From the NCBI RefSeq assembly GCF_027587175.1, contig NZ_JAPCID010000019.1:59097-123096 (forward strand): DNA of 64,000 nucleotides, written 5' to 3'. The DNA is from Solirubrobacter deserti. Lineage in GTDB: Bacteria > Actinomycetota > Thermoleophilia > Solirubrobacterales > Solirubrobacteraceae. The position numbers and the translations under genes were made by a program. Under the pieces are notes generated by a model that saw only the letters and a program-made list of their open reading frames with translations, was not told the DNA's origin and did no database searches. Positions within the stretch are counted from its first letter, which is position 1; each line of letters opens with the position of its first letter. Below, piece by piece: positions 41,968-49,989 of this stretch.

Positions 41968-42999
41968 ATGACCACCGAATCCCCTGACCTGCTCGATCGC
42001 CTGCGCGCGGCCAACATCGCCGTGGGCGACGACCCCGCACCCGCCTGGGAGCACACGCGCCGGCGCATCACGGCCTCGCCGCGTCGCTCGCGTCGCCTGC
42101 TGCTGGCCGGCGGCGCCGCGGCCGCGATCGCGGTGACCGCTTCCTTCGTCGTCACGTCCCGCGAGGACAGCCCGCGCCCGCTGGGCGTGCTGGAAGCCGC
42201 TGCGGCGACCGCGGCGTCGAACCCGCAGTCCGCGCGCTTCTCGGGCTACACGGCCGAGACGCGCGTCGAGATCGGCGCTTTCGAGGACACGACGTGGCAG
42301 ATCGTCCGCCCCGTCTCCAGCACCGAATTCGAAGGGCGGCTGGAGTCGGTGCGACCCGTGCCGAAGTCGGCGACGCCCAGGGTCTTCCCGCCGGTCGCGC
42401 CGATCGACGGCGTGGAGCGCTCCTCACAGCGCGAAGGCGACCAGATGCGCGACGTCATGCGCTGGCGCCAGCCGTACGGGACGATGTTCCAGGGCACGCC
42501 GAACTTCTTCGAGCCCGGAAGCACCGAGCGGCCCGTCACGGTCCCCACCGACCCGGACGAAGCGGCCGCGGCCGTCGCCGCCTGGGCCGAGGGCCGCGTC
42601 CCCGCCGGCGCCCACCCGCAGCTTGCCCGCCTGATCCGCGAGGCCGGCCGGTCCCCGATCGCCGAGACCCTGCTCTACGCCGAGAACGTGCTCACCGCGC
42701 CGCGCGTGAGCCCGGACGTCCGCGCCGCGGTCTACCGCGCGCTCAGCCGCGTGCCGGATGTGCGCGTCGACCCGACCGCGACCGACGCGCTCGGCCGCCC
42801 CGCCGCCGCGCTGATCGCGACCGACGACGACGGGCCGACGAACACGCGCACCGAGCTGCTGATCGACCCGGAGACCTCGCGCGTGCTCGGCGAGCGCCAT
42901 GTGTTCACCGTCGACCCCGGCGCCAACGAGCGCCGTCCCGCCGACGAACCGCCCTACGGCGAGGGCTCGGAGGAGACGACCTACCGCTACGCCGACTGA
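41968..42999 (+). CDS. Single-TM protein paired with ECF sigma (CU044_5270-like)
   Basis: 343 aa. Short cytoplasmic N-terminus (LLDRLRAANIAVGDDPAPAWEHTRRRI) could act as the anti-sigma part, TM about 44-62 (LLLAGGAAAAIAVTASFVV), then a large extracytoplasmic domain with two repeats seen in actinobacterial CU044_5270-type proteins (TAAYRALSRVPDV-like VYRALSRVPDVRV and a final GERHVFTVDPG strand). ATG is 5 nt after the sigma gene, so co-expressed; negative regulation of that sigma is inferred. Confidence 0.78.
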   Translation: MTTESPDLLDRLRAANIAVGDDPAPAWEHTRRRITASPRRSRRLLLAGGAAAAIAVTASFVVTSREDSPRPLGVLEAAAATAASNPQSARFSGYTAETRVEIGAFEDTTWQIVRPVSSTEFEGRLESVRPVPKSATPRVFPPVAPIDGVERSSQREGDQMRDVMRWRQPYGTMFQGTPNFFEPGSTERPVTVPTDPDEAAAAVAAWAEGRVPAGAHPQLARLIREAGRSPIAETLLYAENVLTAPRVSPDVRAAVYRALSRVPDVRVDPTATDALGRPAAALIATDDDGPTNTRTELLIDPETSRVLGERHVFTVDPGANERRPADEPPYGEGSEETTYRYAD

Positions 43000-43394
43000 C
43001 GGTCGAGCACGGCGACCGCCTCGACCTCGATCAACGCGTCGGCGTACCCGAGGGCGGCGACCCCGAGCAGCGTGTCCGCGGGCTTGTGGTCGCCGAACAC
43101 GGCCACGCGCGCGGCCTCGATCACGGGCAGGTGCTCGAGCGTGAGCCCGACGACGAAGATCTGCAGCTTGGCCACCTCGTCCGGGCGAGCGCCGGCGGCC
43201 GCCAACGCGCGACCGACGTTCGCGAACGCCTCCCGCGCCTGCACCGCCAGGTCACCCGCGCCGACGAAGTTCCCGTCCCGGTCCTCCGCGACCTGGCCGG
43301 AGATGAACACCAGGCGCCGCCCCTCGGCGATCATCACCTGCGTGTAGGTGTCGGGCGTCGCGAGCGTCGGCGGGTTGAGGCCTTCGAGTGACAT
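42987..43394 (-). CDS. RidA family protein (Arg-less subgroup)
   Basis: 135 aa from ATG 43394, set by TACGGT (43406-43401) 6 nt upstream. RidA fold segments RLVFISGQVAEDRDG, AREAFANVGRALAAAGARPDEVAKLQIFVV and LIEVEAVAVL are clear. The Arg105 position reads Asp-Thr (KPADTLLGV), so, as in the RidA-like protein at 37.8 kb, imine deaminase activity is doubtful. Overlaps the convergent anti-sigma-like gene by 13 bp. Confidence 0.85.
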   Translation of the reverse strand: MSLEGLNPPTLATPDTYTQVMIAEGRRLVFISGQVAEDRDGNFVGAGDLAVQAREAFANVGRALAAAGARPDEVAKLQIFVVGLTLEHLPVIEAARVAVFGDHKPADTLLGVAALGYADALIEVEAVAVLDRQSA

Positions 43395-43418
43395 GAGGAG
43401 ACCGTACGCGACCAAGCC

Positions 43419-43820
43419 TCAGCGGATCAACGTGTTCTGCCGCGCCGCGATTCGCCAGCGGCCCGCCTCGCGCACGAACACGTACAGGGCGATCATCGCG
43501 TCCCGGGCGTCCAGCTCCGCCCCGGCGCGGTCGATCGCCCGCGCGGTCTTGTGCGCCACCGCGACGTCGGGCCCGAGGAACGTGACGTCGCCCAGTACGT
43601 AGCGGGCGCGCTCGTCCTTCAGCGGCCCGGTGAGCAGCTCGCGGCTCGCCTCGAGCATCGCCTCACGGCCACGCAGGAGCGCACCCATGACGTTGACGGC
43701 CGTGCCCTCGTCGGTGAAGTGCCCGACCAGCAGCTCGGGGTCGTTCTCGTTGAAGCCGGTCTGGACGTCGGCGATGATCGCGCGCAGCTCAGCGATGTCG
43801 GCCTGGTGCTGGATGGACAT
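43419..43820 (-). CDS. SnoaL/NTF2-like protein (SgcJ/EcaC type)
   Basis: 133 aa. AELRAIIADVQTGFNENDPELLVGHFTDEGTAVNVMGALLRGREAML and VAHKTARAIDRAG fit the SgcJ/EcaC oxidoreductase-like family, an alpha+beta cone with a ligand pocket. No catalytic residues can be assigned. TAGGGT (43833-43828) ends 7 nt before the ATG and is embedded in an inverted repeat. Confidence 0.82.
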   Translation of the reverse strand: MSIQHQADIAELRAIIADVQTGFNENDPELLVGHFTDEGTAVNVMGALLRGREAMLEASRELLTGPLKDERARYVLGDVTFLGPDVAVAHKTARAIDRAGAELDARDAMIALYVFVREAGRWRIAARQNTLIR

Positions 43821-43822
43821 GC

Positions 43823-43847
43823 GGCGGACCCTAGGTGCGGGTCCGCC
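43823..43847. promoter_or_regulatory. Inverted repeat over the -10 of the SnoaL-like gene
   Basis: GGCGGACCC - TAGGTGC - GGGTCCGCC, 9-bp arms. The arm and loop contain TAGGGT read on the minus strand, 7 nt before the start codon. It may be an operator; alternatively it is the terminator hairpin of the upstream GDPD gene, whose stop is 34 bp away. Confidence 0.5.
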
Positions 43848-43880
43848 GACGGTCCATCGGCCGTTGGTCCTAGGCCGGGC

Positions 43881-44984
43881 TCAGCGGCCGAAGACCTTGC
43901 GACGCACGGCGACCGCGGTGTCCGGGTTGTCGGCGAACACGCCGTCGACGCCGAGCTTGAAGAACAGCTTGAGCTCCGCGGCCTGGTTGCCGCGGGCGCG
44001 CGGGTACTCGGGGCTCGCGGGGTCACCCTCGCGGTGGTCGGCCGAGAGGAAGTTGTTCTCCGGGCGGAACGTGTACGGGTGCACCTGCAGGCCGGCGCGG
44101 TGCGCGTCGTTCACGAGCGACGTGGGCGCCTGCAGCTTGCCCGCCGCGTCGCGCGGGACGATCTGGTTCTTCTCCGGCCCGAGGCCGTCGGCGTAGCGCG
44201 ACACCCAGCGCAGGCCGCTCGCGGACGTCAGGTCGGCGTAGGTGCGCGGGTCACCCTTGGCGGTGAAGTCGTACGGGCGGCCGGCCGCGCTCGTGAGCTG
44301 GACGATCGGCACGCGCAGGTCACGCGAGAGCTCCTGCAGGTTGGAGACTTCGAACGACTGCACGAACACGTCGGCGTTCGGGCGATCGAGGCCGTTCGCG
44401 CGCAGCGTGCGGACGAGCGGCTCCTCGAGCGAGAGGTTGATCGAGTCGAAGTACGTCGGGTGCTTGGTCTCGGGATAGATGCCGACGTCCTCACGCTTGG
44501 CGAGGTCGATGACCTCCTGCAGCGTCGGGACCTGGTAGAGCCCGTTGAATGCCGTGTTGAGCGGACGCAGCTGCGGGATGCGCTCGATCGCGCGCAGCGT
44601 CTTGAGCTCGGCGAGCGTGAAGTCCTCGGTGAACCAGCCGGTGATCGCGGTGCCGTCGATCGTCTTCGTCGTGCGGCGGTTGGCGAACTCCGGGCGCGAG
44701 GCGACGTCCGTCGTGCCGGAGATCTCGTTCTCGTGGCGCGCGACCAGCACGCGGTCCTTCGTGGAGACGAGGTCGGGCTCGATGTAGTCGGCGCCCATGT
44801 CGATCGCGAGCTGGTAGGCCGCGAGGGTGTGCTCGGGCCGGTACGCGGACGCGCCGCGATGCCCGATGACCAGCGGCTCACCGCGATGACCGGAACCCCA
44901 GGTGCGGCTGGCTTCGGCCGCCGGCACGGCAAGACCAAGTGCGAGCACTCCGGCTACGGCGGAGGCGAGGACACGTCTGTGCAT
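43881..44984 (-). CDS. Secreted glycerophosphodiester phosphodiesterase
   Basis: 367 aa. Signal peptide about 1-26 (VLALGLAVPAAEAS). GDPD domain: VIGHRGASAYRPEHTLAAY with catalytic His/Arg/Glu, DYIEPDLVSTKDRVLVARHE with metal Glu/Asp and the second catalytic His, IYPETKHP with the third metal Glu, VFADNPD at the C-terminus. Hydrolyses deacylated phospholipids to sn-glycerol-3-phosphate and an alcohol outside the cell, supplying phosphate and glycerol. TAGCGT (44997-44992) ends 7 nt before ATG. Confidence 0.92.
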   Translation of the reverse strand: MHRRVLASAVAGVLALGLAVPAAEASRTWGSGHRGEPLVIGHRGASAYRPEHTLAAYQLAIDMGADYIEPDLVSTKDRVLVARHENEISGTTDVASRPEFANRRTTKTIDGTAITGWFTEDFTLAELKTLRAIERIPQLRPLNTAFNGLYQVPTLQEVIDLAKREDVGIYPETKHPTYFDSINLSLEEPLVRTLRANGLDRPNADVFVQSFEVSNLQELSRDLRVPIVQLTSAAGRPYDFTAKGDPRTYADLTSASGLRWVSRYADGLGPEKNQIVPRDAAGKLQAPTSLVNDAHRAGLQVHPYTFRPENNFLSADHREGDPASPEYPRARGNQAAELKLFFKLGVDGVFADNPDTAVAVRRKVFGR

Positions 44985-45072
44985 GCGCCGGACGCTACGA
45001 CGGCGCCCGCGGCCGGAATGTCAATGCGTTGTGAAGCTTGTGCGCTTCTACGCGCCGCGACGCTTGAGGCGA

Positions 45073-45633
45073 CTACGCCACGCGATAGCGCAACAGCACC
45101 AGCCCTGAGTCGAACCGGCGGGTCTCCACGGTCTCGAGCTGTCGGAGCTGCGTCCCGGACTCGAAGAGCCGCTGCCCGCCGCCCACGACGACGGGGTACA
45201 GGAAGAGCCGGTACTCGTCCACGAGGCCGCTGGGCACCAGATCCCGGACGAGCGTCAAGCTGCCCGTGACGACGATGTCCGCCCCGGGCTCGCCCTTGAG
45301 CGCCCGGACGTCGTCGAGCCCGCGCAGGATCGTCGTCGGCTCCCATCCGCCGGGGGCTTGGAGGCGGCCGGAGACGACATACTTGCGCACCCGGTTGAGA
45401 TAGTCGCTGACGCCCGTCGTGTCGTCGGTCTGGCTGGGCCAGTAGCCGCGCATCTCTTCGAACGTGGTGCGGCCGACCAGGAGCGCGTCGGCACCTTCCC
45501 GTTGCTCGGTCTGCGCCTGGATCAGGTCGGAGTCGTCCCAGGCGTCGTCGCGGTTCGCGGGTCCGAACCAGTCGCCGGCGGCGTCGATGACGCCGTCGAG
45601 CGTGATGTTCTGCGTGATGACGAGGTTGCGCAT
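45073..45633 (-). CDS. Dihydrofolate reductase-like (RibD C-terminal) protein
   Basis: 186 aa. MRNLVITQNITLDGVIDAAGDWF, ADALLVGRTTFEEMRGYW, YVVSGRL and DIVVTGSLTLVRDLVPSGLVDEYRLFLYPVVVGGGQRLF are the standard segments of the actinobacterial DHFR-like group. NADPH-dependent reductase of unknown substrate. Divergent from a methyltransferase gene. Confidence 0.88.
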   Translation of the reverse strand: MRNLVITQNITLDGVIDAAGDWFGPANRDDAWDDSDLIQAQTEQREGADALLVGRTTFEEMRGYWPSQTDDTTGVSDYLNRVRKYVVSGRLQAPGGWEPTTILRGLDDVRALKGEPGADIVVTGSLTLVRDLVPSGLVDEYRLFLYPVVVGGGQRLFESGTQLRQLETVETRRFDSGLVLLRYRVA

Positions 45634-45757
45634 ACCTACACCGACCGGCTCACCGGTGGTGAGTCATCGCTCCGCCCGCCATAGAGCCCGTTCCGGAACC
45701 TTTCGAGGAAGCTCGAAATCCTCGCTTGCGGTGCTCGAAAGCGCGACCGTGGGAACC

Positions 45758-46552
45758 ATGACGGACCTGCATCAAGGCTTTCGCGGCCCGACGGGCACGC
45801 CGGTGAACGAGCTCACCGCCTTCCTCCAGGAGGTCGACCGGCTACCGGGCATCCAGCTCGTCCGGCGGGCACTCGCGGCGGCGGTCCGCCCCGCTGCGGG
45901 TGAACGCGTCCTTGACGCCGGGTGCGGGATCGGGCTTCAGACGCGACGGCTGGCAGACGAGCACCCCGACGCGCACGTCACCGGCGTGGACCACAACGCC
46001 GAGCTGTTGGCGATCGCGGGTCGCGATCCGCGCCCGAATCTCGCCTGGGTGCGGGCGGACCTGAACGGGCTCGACCTGCCGGAAAGCTCCTTCGACGTCA
46101 TCTGCACCGAGCGGGTGCTGATGTACCTGCCCGACAGCGCGCTCGACGGGCTCGTCCGCCTGCTGGTTCCCGGTGGGCGGGTGGCGTTGTTCGAGCTCGA
46201 CTACGGCGCGACGATGCTGGCACCCGGCAGCGCGCGCGATGCCGTGGTCATGCGTGCGCAAGCCGCCCTGCACGCCGCGCTCCCGCAACCCTGGGCCGGG
46301 CGGCGGCTCCCGCGACTGCTGCGCGATCGCGGCTTCACGGACATCGCGGCCCGGCCCTTCTCGTTCACGGTCTCCGAGCCCGTGTGGCGCGGGATCGTCC
46401 TCGGCACGCTGCAGGACCTCGACCGCGAGCTGAACCTGTGGCTCGCCGAGCAGGCGGACGCCGCCGCGCGCGGCGAGTTCGTGGCCGCGTTCACGGGGAT
46501 GCTGTGTACAGGGCGACGAGCTCGGTCCCACGCGCCGTCCGCCGCACGATGA
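45758..46552 (+). CDS. Class I SAM-dependent methyltransferase
   Basis: 264 aa. Motif I ERVLDAGCGIGLQTRRLA, GVDHNAELLAIA, motif IV FDVICTERVLMYLPD, post motif VPGGRVALFELDY as in UbiE/UbiG-like enzymes. The C-terminal ~20 residues (TGRRARSHAPSAAR) are basic and encoded in the 62-bp stretch overlapping the convergent ArsR gene, so they may be a non-conserved extension. Substrate unknown. Confidence 0.85.
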   Translation: MTDLHQGFRGPTGTPVNELTAFLQEVDRLPGIQLVRRALAAAVRPAAGERVLDAGCGIGLQTRRLADEHPDAHVTGVDHNAELLAIAGRDPRPNLAWVRADLNGLDLPESSFDVICTERVLMYLPDSALDGLVRLLVPGGRVALFELDYGATMLAPGSARDAVVMRAQAALHAALPQPWAGRRLPRLLRDRGFTDIAARPFSFTVSEPVWRGIVLGTLQDLDRELNLWLAEQADAAARGEFVAAFTGMLCTGRRARSHAPSAAR

Positions 46553-47456
46553 CGGCGCGGCCCTCGCGCACGCGGTTCACCAGGCCGGCACGCTCGAGCG
46601 CGCGGACGTGGTGGCTCGCCATGCTCGGCACGCCCCGCAGCAGGCGCGCGAGCTCCCCGGCCGAGGCCGGGCGATCGAGGTGCGCGAGGATGCGCGCCCG
46701 CGGCGGCCCGAGCAGCGCTTCCAGCGACGCGGGTGGCGGCACGTCGACCCCGGGGGCGGGCACGGGGTAGCGCACCGCGAGGCACACGCTGCCGTAGTCG
46801 TCCGTCCAGCCCGCGGCGGTATCCGGCGCGAGCAACGGCTGCAGCACGAGCGCGGGCCCGGCGCGCACGTCCCCCGGCGCGCCTGAGTGGCTCGGCAGCA
46901 GCACCGCTTCCGCCTCGACCGCGCTCTGCGGGAACCGCTCCGCGATCAACGCGCCGCCGGCGCCCCGCGCAAGCGCGACGCTCACGCGCTCGACCTCGCG
47001 GTCGAGCCGTCCGGCCGCCTGGACCCACATCGGCTCCAGCGCCGTCCACGCGCGGCGCACCGCGACCGCGTACGCCCGCAGCCAGCGCCCCGGGTCCGCG
47101 GCCGCGGCGCGCCAGGGCCCGACTGGATGCCCTGCCCGCTCCGCCGCCTCAACCCCGGCGGTGAACACGTCGGGATCCACCGCGATCACCGCTTCGAGCT
47201 GATCCGTCATCGAACTTCCGGGTGGGACGATCTCGTTCGGTCGCCCACCGCCGCCGTCGCCGCGCTCGACGGCGAGCAGCGGCAGCAGCGCCTCCACGTC
47301 CCGCGGGCGCAACTGGGCGAGCACCGTGCCGCGCAACTCGGGCAGGGAGCCGCGCAGGACGTGCGCGATCAGCGCGACCGCGGTCGGCAGCGGCGAGATG
47401 ACCGGCGCGATCACCGCGGATTCCAGCTGGGCGAGCGGCAGGCGCTGGAAGGCCAT
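46491..47456 (-). CDS. ArsR-type regulator with DUF5937-like N-terminal domain
   Basis: 321 aa. ATG 47456 is chosen because TAGCCT (47468-47463) ends 6 nt upstream; a TTG one codon earlier also reads. Residues about 1-230 are the DUF5937-type ligand domain (GSLPELRGTVLAQLRPRDVEALLPLL). C-terminal winged helix about 245-315 (LLGPPRARILAHLDRPASAGELARLLRGVPSMASHHVRALERAGLV). The metal-binding Cys motif of classical ArsR is absent, so the effector is probably organic. Confidence 0.85.
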   Translation of the reverse strand: MAFQRLPLAQLESAVIAPVISPLPTAVALIAHVLRGSLPELRGTVLAQLRPRDVEALLPLLAVERGDGGGGRPNEIVPPGSSMTDQLEAVIAVDPDVFTAGVEAAERAGHPVGPWRAAAADPGRWLRAYAVAVRRAWTALEPMWVQAAGRLDREVERVSVALARGAGGALIAERFPQSAVEAEAVLLPSHSGAPGDVRAGPALVLQPLLAPDTAAGWTDDYGSVCLAVRYPVPAPGVDVPPPASLEALLGPPRARILAHLDRPASAGELARLLRGVPSMASHHVRALERAGLVNRVREGRAVIVRRTARGTELVALYTASP

Positions 47457-47465
47457 CAACGCAGG

Positions 47466-48188
47466 CTACTCACCGCGTAGAGCGGTCGCGAAACGACGGG
47501 CATCGGCGATACGCGGCAGGTTGTTGAACATGACATAGGCGGTGCCGGTGGCCGGCAGCGCCGCCGCGATGGAGGCGAGCTCGTCGTCGGTGTAGACGTG
47601 ACGGGCGCCGGTCAGTCCGTGCAGGCGGAGGTAGGTCTGCTCCGGCGTGACGGTGCTGTCCACGAACGGGTCGACGACGTGGACGAGGTCGAGCTCGCGA
47701 CAGAGGTCCAGCACCAGTTCCGCCGGCCACGGGCCGCGCGGCTCCCACAGCAGGCGCACGCCAGCGGGGCGATCGACTGCGGCGAAGAACTGACGCATGC
47801 GGTCGGCGTTGTCAGCGGTCGGGCGAAAGCTTCGCGGGCATTGGAAGAGCACCGCGGTGGCGCGCAGCAGCCGCGTGCATTCCAGCGTCCGGTTCCAGGC
47901 GTCGAGCACCACGGGCGTCGTGCGGAAGCTGCCGCACTGGCTCCGTTCGTCGGAGCTGAGGGTGCGACGCAGACGGCGGTAGGTCGGACTTGACGCTTCG
48001 TGGGTGATCAGCTGCCAGGCCTTGAGCGTGAACTCGAAGCTCGGTGGCGCGCGGTGACGCCAGCGCAGCATCGTCGCGTCGGCGGGCGGCTCGTAGAAGG
48101 TCTGCTGGACCTCCACCACCGGGAACTCGCGCACGTAGTCGGCGAACGCCATCGTGAAACCGCACAGGCCGACACGGACCTCGGTCAT
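47466..48188 (-). CDS. DUF72 family protein (YecE-like)
   Basis: 240 aa TIM-barrel DUF72 protein: VRVGLCGFTMAFADYVREFPVVEVQQTFYEPP, FEFTLKAWQLITHE, AVLFQCPRSFRP, RLLWEPRGPWP, TYLRLHGL and TAYVMFNNLPRIADARRF. No function is established for the family. ATG overlaps the stop of the upstream gene (ATGA), so the two are translationally coupled. Confidence 0.88.
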   Translation of the reverse strand: MTEVRVGLCGFTMAFADYVREFPVVEVQQTFYEPPADATMLRWRHRAPPSFEFTLKAWQLITHEASSPTYRRLRRTLSSDERSQCGSFRTTPVVLDAWNRTLECTRLLRATAVLFQCPRSFRPTADNADRMRQFFAAVDRPAGVRLLWEPRGPWPAELVLDLCRELDLVHVVDPFVDSTVTPEQTYLRLHGLTGARHVYTDDELASIAAALPATGTAYVMFNNLPRIADARRFATALRGE

Positions 48189-48763
48189 GGCGGTCCGATC
48201 GGACGGGAGAACGTCAAGCTCTCGCCCGAGAGCGCGACTTGCAGCTCACGGATGATCGTGCCTTGGAGTCCCGAGGCCAGCAGCCCCGGCCCGAGCGGGC
48301 CGGACCGGTCCTCGCCGAGGAGCGGAAGGCATCGCAGCGCGGCCCTCACGCCCACCGACATGTGGTCCAGCTGCCAACGGATCTCCTCGGCGACCGCGGC
48401 GTCCTGGTCGGCCGCGGCCAGCCCGGCGGCCTTGGCGGCGTAGCCCGCAGCCCCCAGCGCATGTGCCCCCATGTGCGCGACCGCCGCGGCCTGTCCCGCC
48501 GCGCGGGCCGCGGCGACGGCGGCCGGCGCTGTCACCTCACGCGCCGCGCCGCCCCCGGCGAACCGCCGGCGGATCTCCTCGGCCGTGTTCAGCTCGCCGC
48601 GAGCGAACGCTCGAGTGCGCTCGATCGATGCGCGAGGGCGATGATCCTCTGGCGCGTCGGCCTCGAACACCCACAGCACCCGCTCAGCGCAGTCCGCGGC
48701 CCAAGCGGCCACGAGCCGCCGGTCGCTCTCGGTCAACGTCTGGGGAGACCTCACGGACGACAT
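48185..48763 (-). CDS. Putative immunity-like Ala-rich helical protein
   Basis: 192 aa from ATG 48763. LTESDRRLVAAWAADCAERVLWVFEADAPEDHRPRASIERTRAFARGE and AAGQAAAVAHMGAHALGAAGYAAKAA recall a family annotated in databases as putative immunity protein; the assignment is from memory and function is unproven. Mostly alpha-helical, no TM or signal. Coupled to the DUF72 gene by a 4-bp overlap; no cognate toxin is visible nearby. Confidence 0.6.
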   Translation of the reverse strand: MSSVRSPQTLTESDRRLVAAWAADCAERVLWVFEADAPEDHRPRASIERTRAFARGELNTAEEIRRRFAGGGAAREVTAPAAVAAARAAGQAAAVAHMGAHALGAAGYAAKAAGLAAADQDAAVAEEIRWQLDHMSVGVRAALRCLPLLGEDRSGPLGPGLLASGLQGTIIRELQVALSGESLTFSRPIGPP

Positions 48764-48785
48764 CGTCGCACCGCGCTCACGCGTC

Positions 48786-49076
48786 TCAGCGGATGTCCGC
48801 CGCGACGCGGTACAGCGCCGGGTCGGCGGCCGCGAGCGACACGGCCCGCTGGGCGTACGCCGCCGCCGCGGGGTCGCCTTGGGTGGCTCTCGCATCCTCC
48901 GCCCGTTCCCACTCGGTGAGGTTGATGACGCGCGCGCCGTCCAGGCCGGCGAGGATCGTCGAGCCGATGAATCCCGGGCGGTGGCGGATCACCTGCTGGA
49001 CCCCGTCGATCAGCAGGTCGACGAGCTCCTGCTGGCGATCGGGGTCGACGTCGAAGACGTTGATGAAGGTCGTCAT
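48786..49076 (-). CDS. Putative quinol/antibiotic biosynthesis monooxygenase (ABM domain)
   Basis: 96 aa. FINVFDVDPDRQQELVDLLIDG, RPGFIGSTILAGLDGARVINLTEWERAEDARATQ is the dimeric ABM ferredoxin-like fold. Small cofactor-free oxygenase or quinol-binding protein. The ATG is 8 nt after a CGTC box on the minus strand of a symmetric ECF promoter shared with the divergent ECF41 sigma gene, making it the likely target of that sigma. Confidence 0.85.
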   Translation of the reverse strand: MTTFINVFDVDPDRQQELVDLLIDGVQQVIRHRPGFIGSTILAGLDGARVINLTEWERAEDARATQGDPAAAAYAQRAVSLAAADPALYRVAADIR

Positions 49077-49084
49077 GCTCGGGA

Positions 49085-49137
49085 GACGGCGCAGCGCGTC
49101 GAATCGTCAGCCTGACGTTTCCTCGTGCTGGCTCGTC
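49085..49137. promoter_or_regulatory. Exactly symmetric divergent ECF promoter
   Basis: The central palindrome CGTCAG-C-CTGACG (49105-49117) gives a -35 on each strand. Plus: CTGACG (49112-49117), N16, CGTC (49134-49137), 8 nt, ATG 49146. Minus: CTGACG (49110-49105), N16, CGTC (49088-49085), 8 nt, ATG 49076. Both start codons are 35 nt from the dyad, and both messages should be leaderless or nearly so. Confidence 0.8.
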
Positions 49138-49145
49138 CTGAAGAC

Positions 49146-49961
49146 ATGAACGCGCGCGCTGTCGCCTACCGGCTGCTCGGATCGATCGGGGAGGCCGAGG
49201 ACGCCGTCCAGGAGGCGCACGCTCGCTGGTACGCGCTGCCGGAGGCGCGCCGTCGCGAGGTGCGCTCGCGCGACGCCTGGCTCGTGACGACCGTCAGCCG
49301 GATCTGCCTGGACATCCTCGGCTCCGCCCGCGTCCGGCGCGAGCACTACGTCGGCGAGTGGCTGCCCGAGCCGGTCGGGACGTCCGAGGACCCGGCGGAC
49401 CTCGCGGAGCTCGACGAGTCGCTGAGCATGGCGCTGCTCGTCGTCCTGGAGCGGATGACGCCCGCCGAGCGGGTCGCGTTCGTGCTGCACGACGTCTTCG
49501 GGTTCCGGTACGCGGAGATCGCCGAGATCGTGGGCCGCACCGAACACGCCTGCCGCCAGCTCGCCTCGTCCGGCCGGCGCCGCGCGGACGAGGCGCGCGG
49601 GCGCGCCGTCGACCCTGCTGTCGTGGCCGCGCTCAAGCGGGCGTGGGAAGCGCGCGACCTCGACGCGCTCGTCCGCCAGCTCGACCCGGCCGTGATCGCC
49701 TTCGTCGACGGCGGCGGACACGTCAGCGCCGCCCGGGATCCGATCGCGGGCGTGGTCCCCGTAGCGCGTCTACTGCTCTCGGTCCTGGATCGCCAGCCCG
49801 GACTCACGTTGCACATCGCGACCGTCAACGGCGCTTCAGGGCTCATCGCGCGTGCCCCGGACGCCACCGTGCTCGCCGTCACCTCGGTCACCACCACCGA
49901 CGGGCGCGTCGACCGCCTGTGGTCCATGCGCAACCCGGACAAGTTGACGACGTGGACCTGA
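49146..49961 (+). CDS. ECF41-type RNA polymerase sigma factor with SnoaL-like domain
   Basis: 271 aa from ATG 49146, chosen from the symmetric promoter; an upstream in-frame start (49125) would add only seven residues lying inside the promoter. Region 2 about 5-70 (YRLLGSIGEAEDAVQEAHARWYAL), region 4 about 105-155 (MTPAERVAFVLHDVFGFRYAEIAEIV), C-terminal SnoaL-like regulatory domain about 160-271 (ALKRAWEARDLDALVRQLDPAVIAFVDGGG). Its N-terminus is shorter than usual for the group. Divergent ABM gene is the expected target. Confidence 0.88.
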   Translation: MNARAVAYRLLGSIGEAEDAVQEAHARWYALPEARRREVRSRDAWLVTTVSRICLDILGSARVRREHYVGEWLPEPVGTSEDPADLAELDESLSMALLVVLERMTPAERVAFVLHDVFGFRYAEIAEIVGRTEHACRQLASSGRRRADEARGRAVDPAVVAALKRAWEARDLDALVRQLDPAVIAFVDGGGHVSAARDPIAGVVPVARLLLSVLDRQPGLTLHIATVNGASGLIARAPDATVLAVTSVTTTDGRVDRLWSMRNPDKLTTWT

Positions 49962-49989
49962 TGCGGCCGCCGCGTGCGACGCTTACGCG

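Noticed and set aside
49085..49137. Assigning the GTCACA -35 of the first ECF41 unit to the second
   Set aside because: No GTCACA is present here; the conserved symmetric element is CTGACG, so distinct specificity is more likely.
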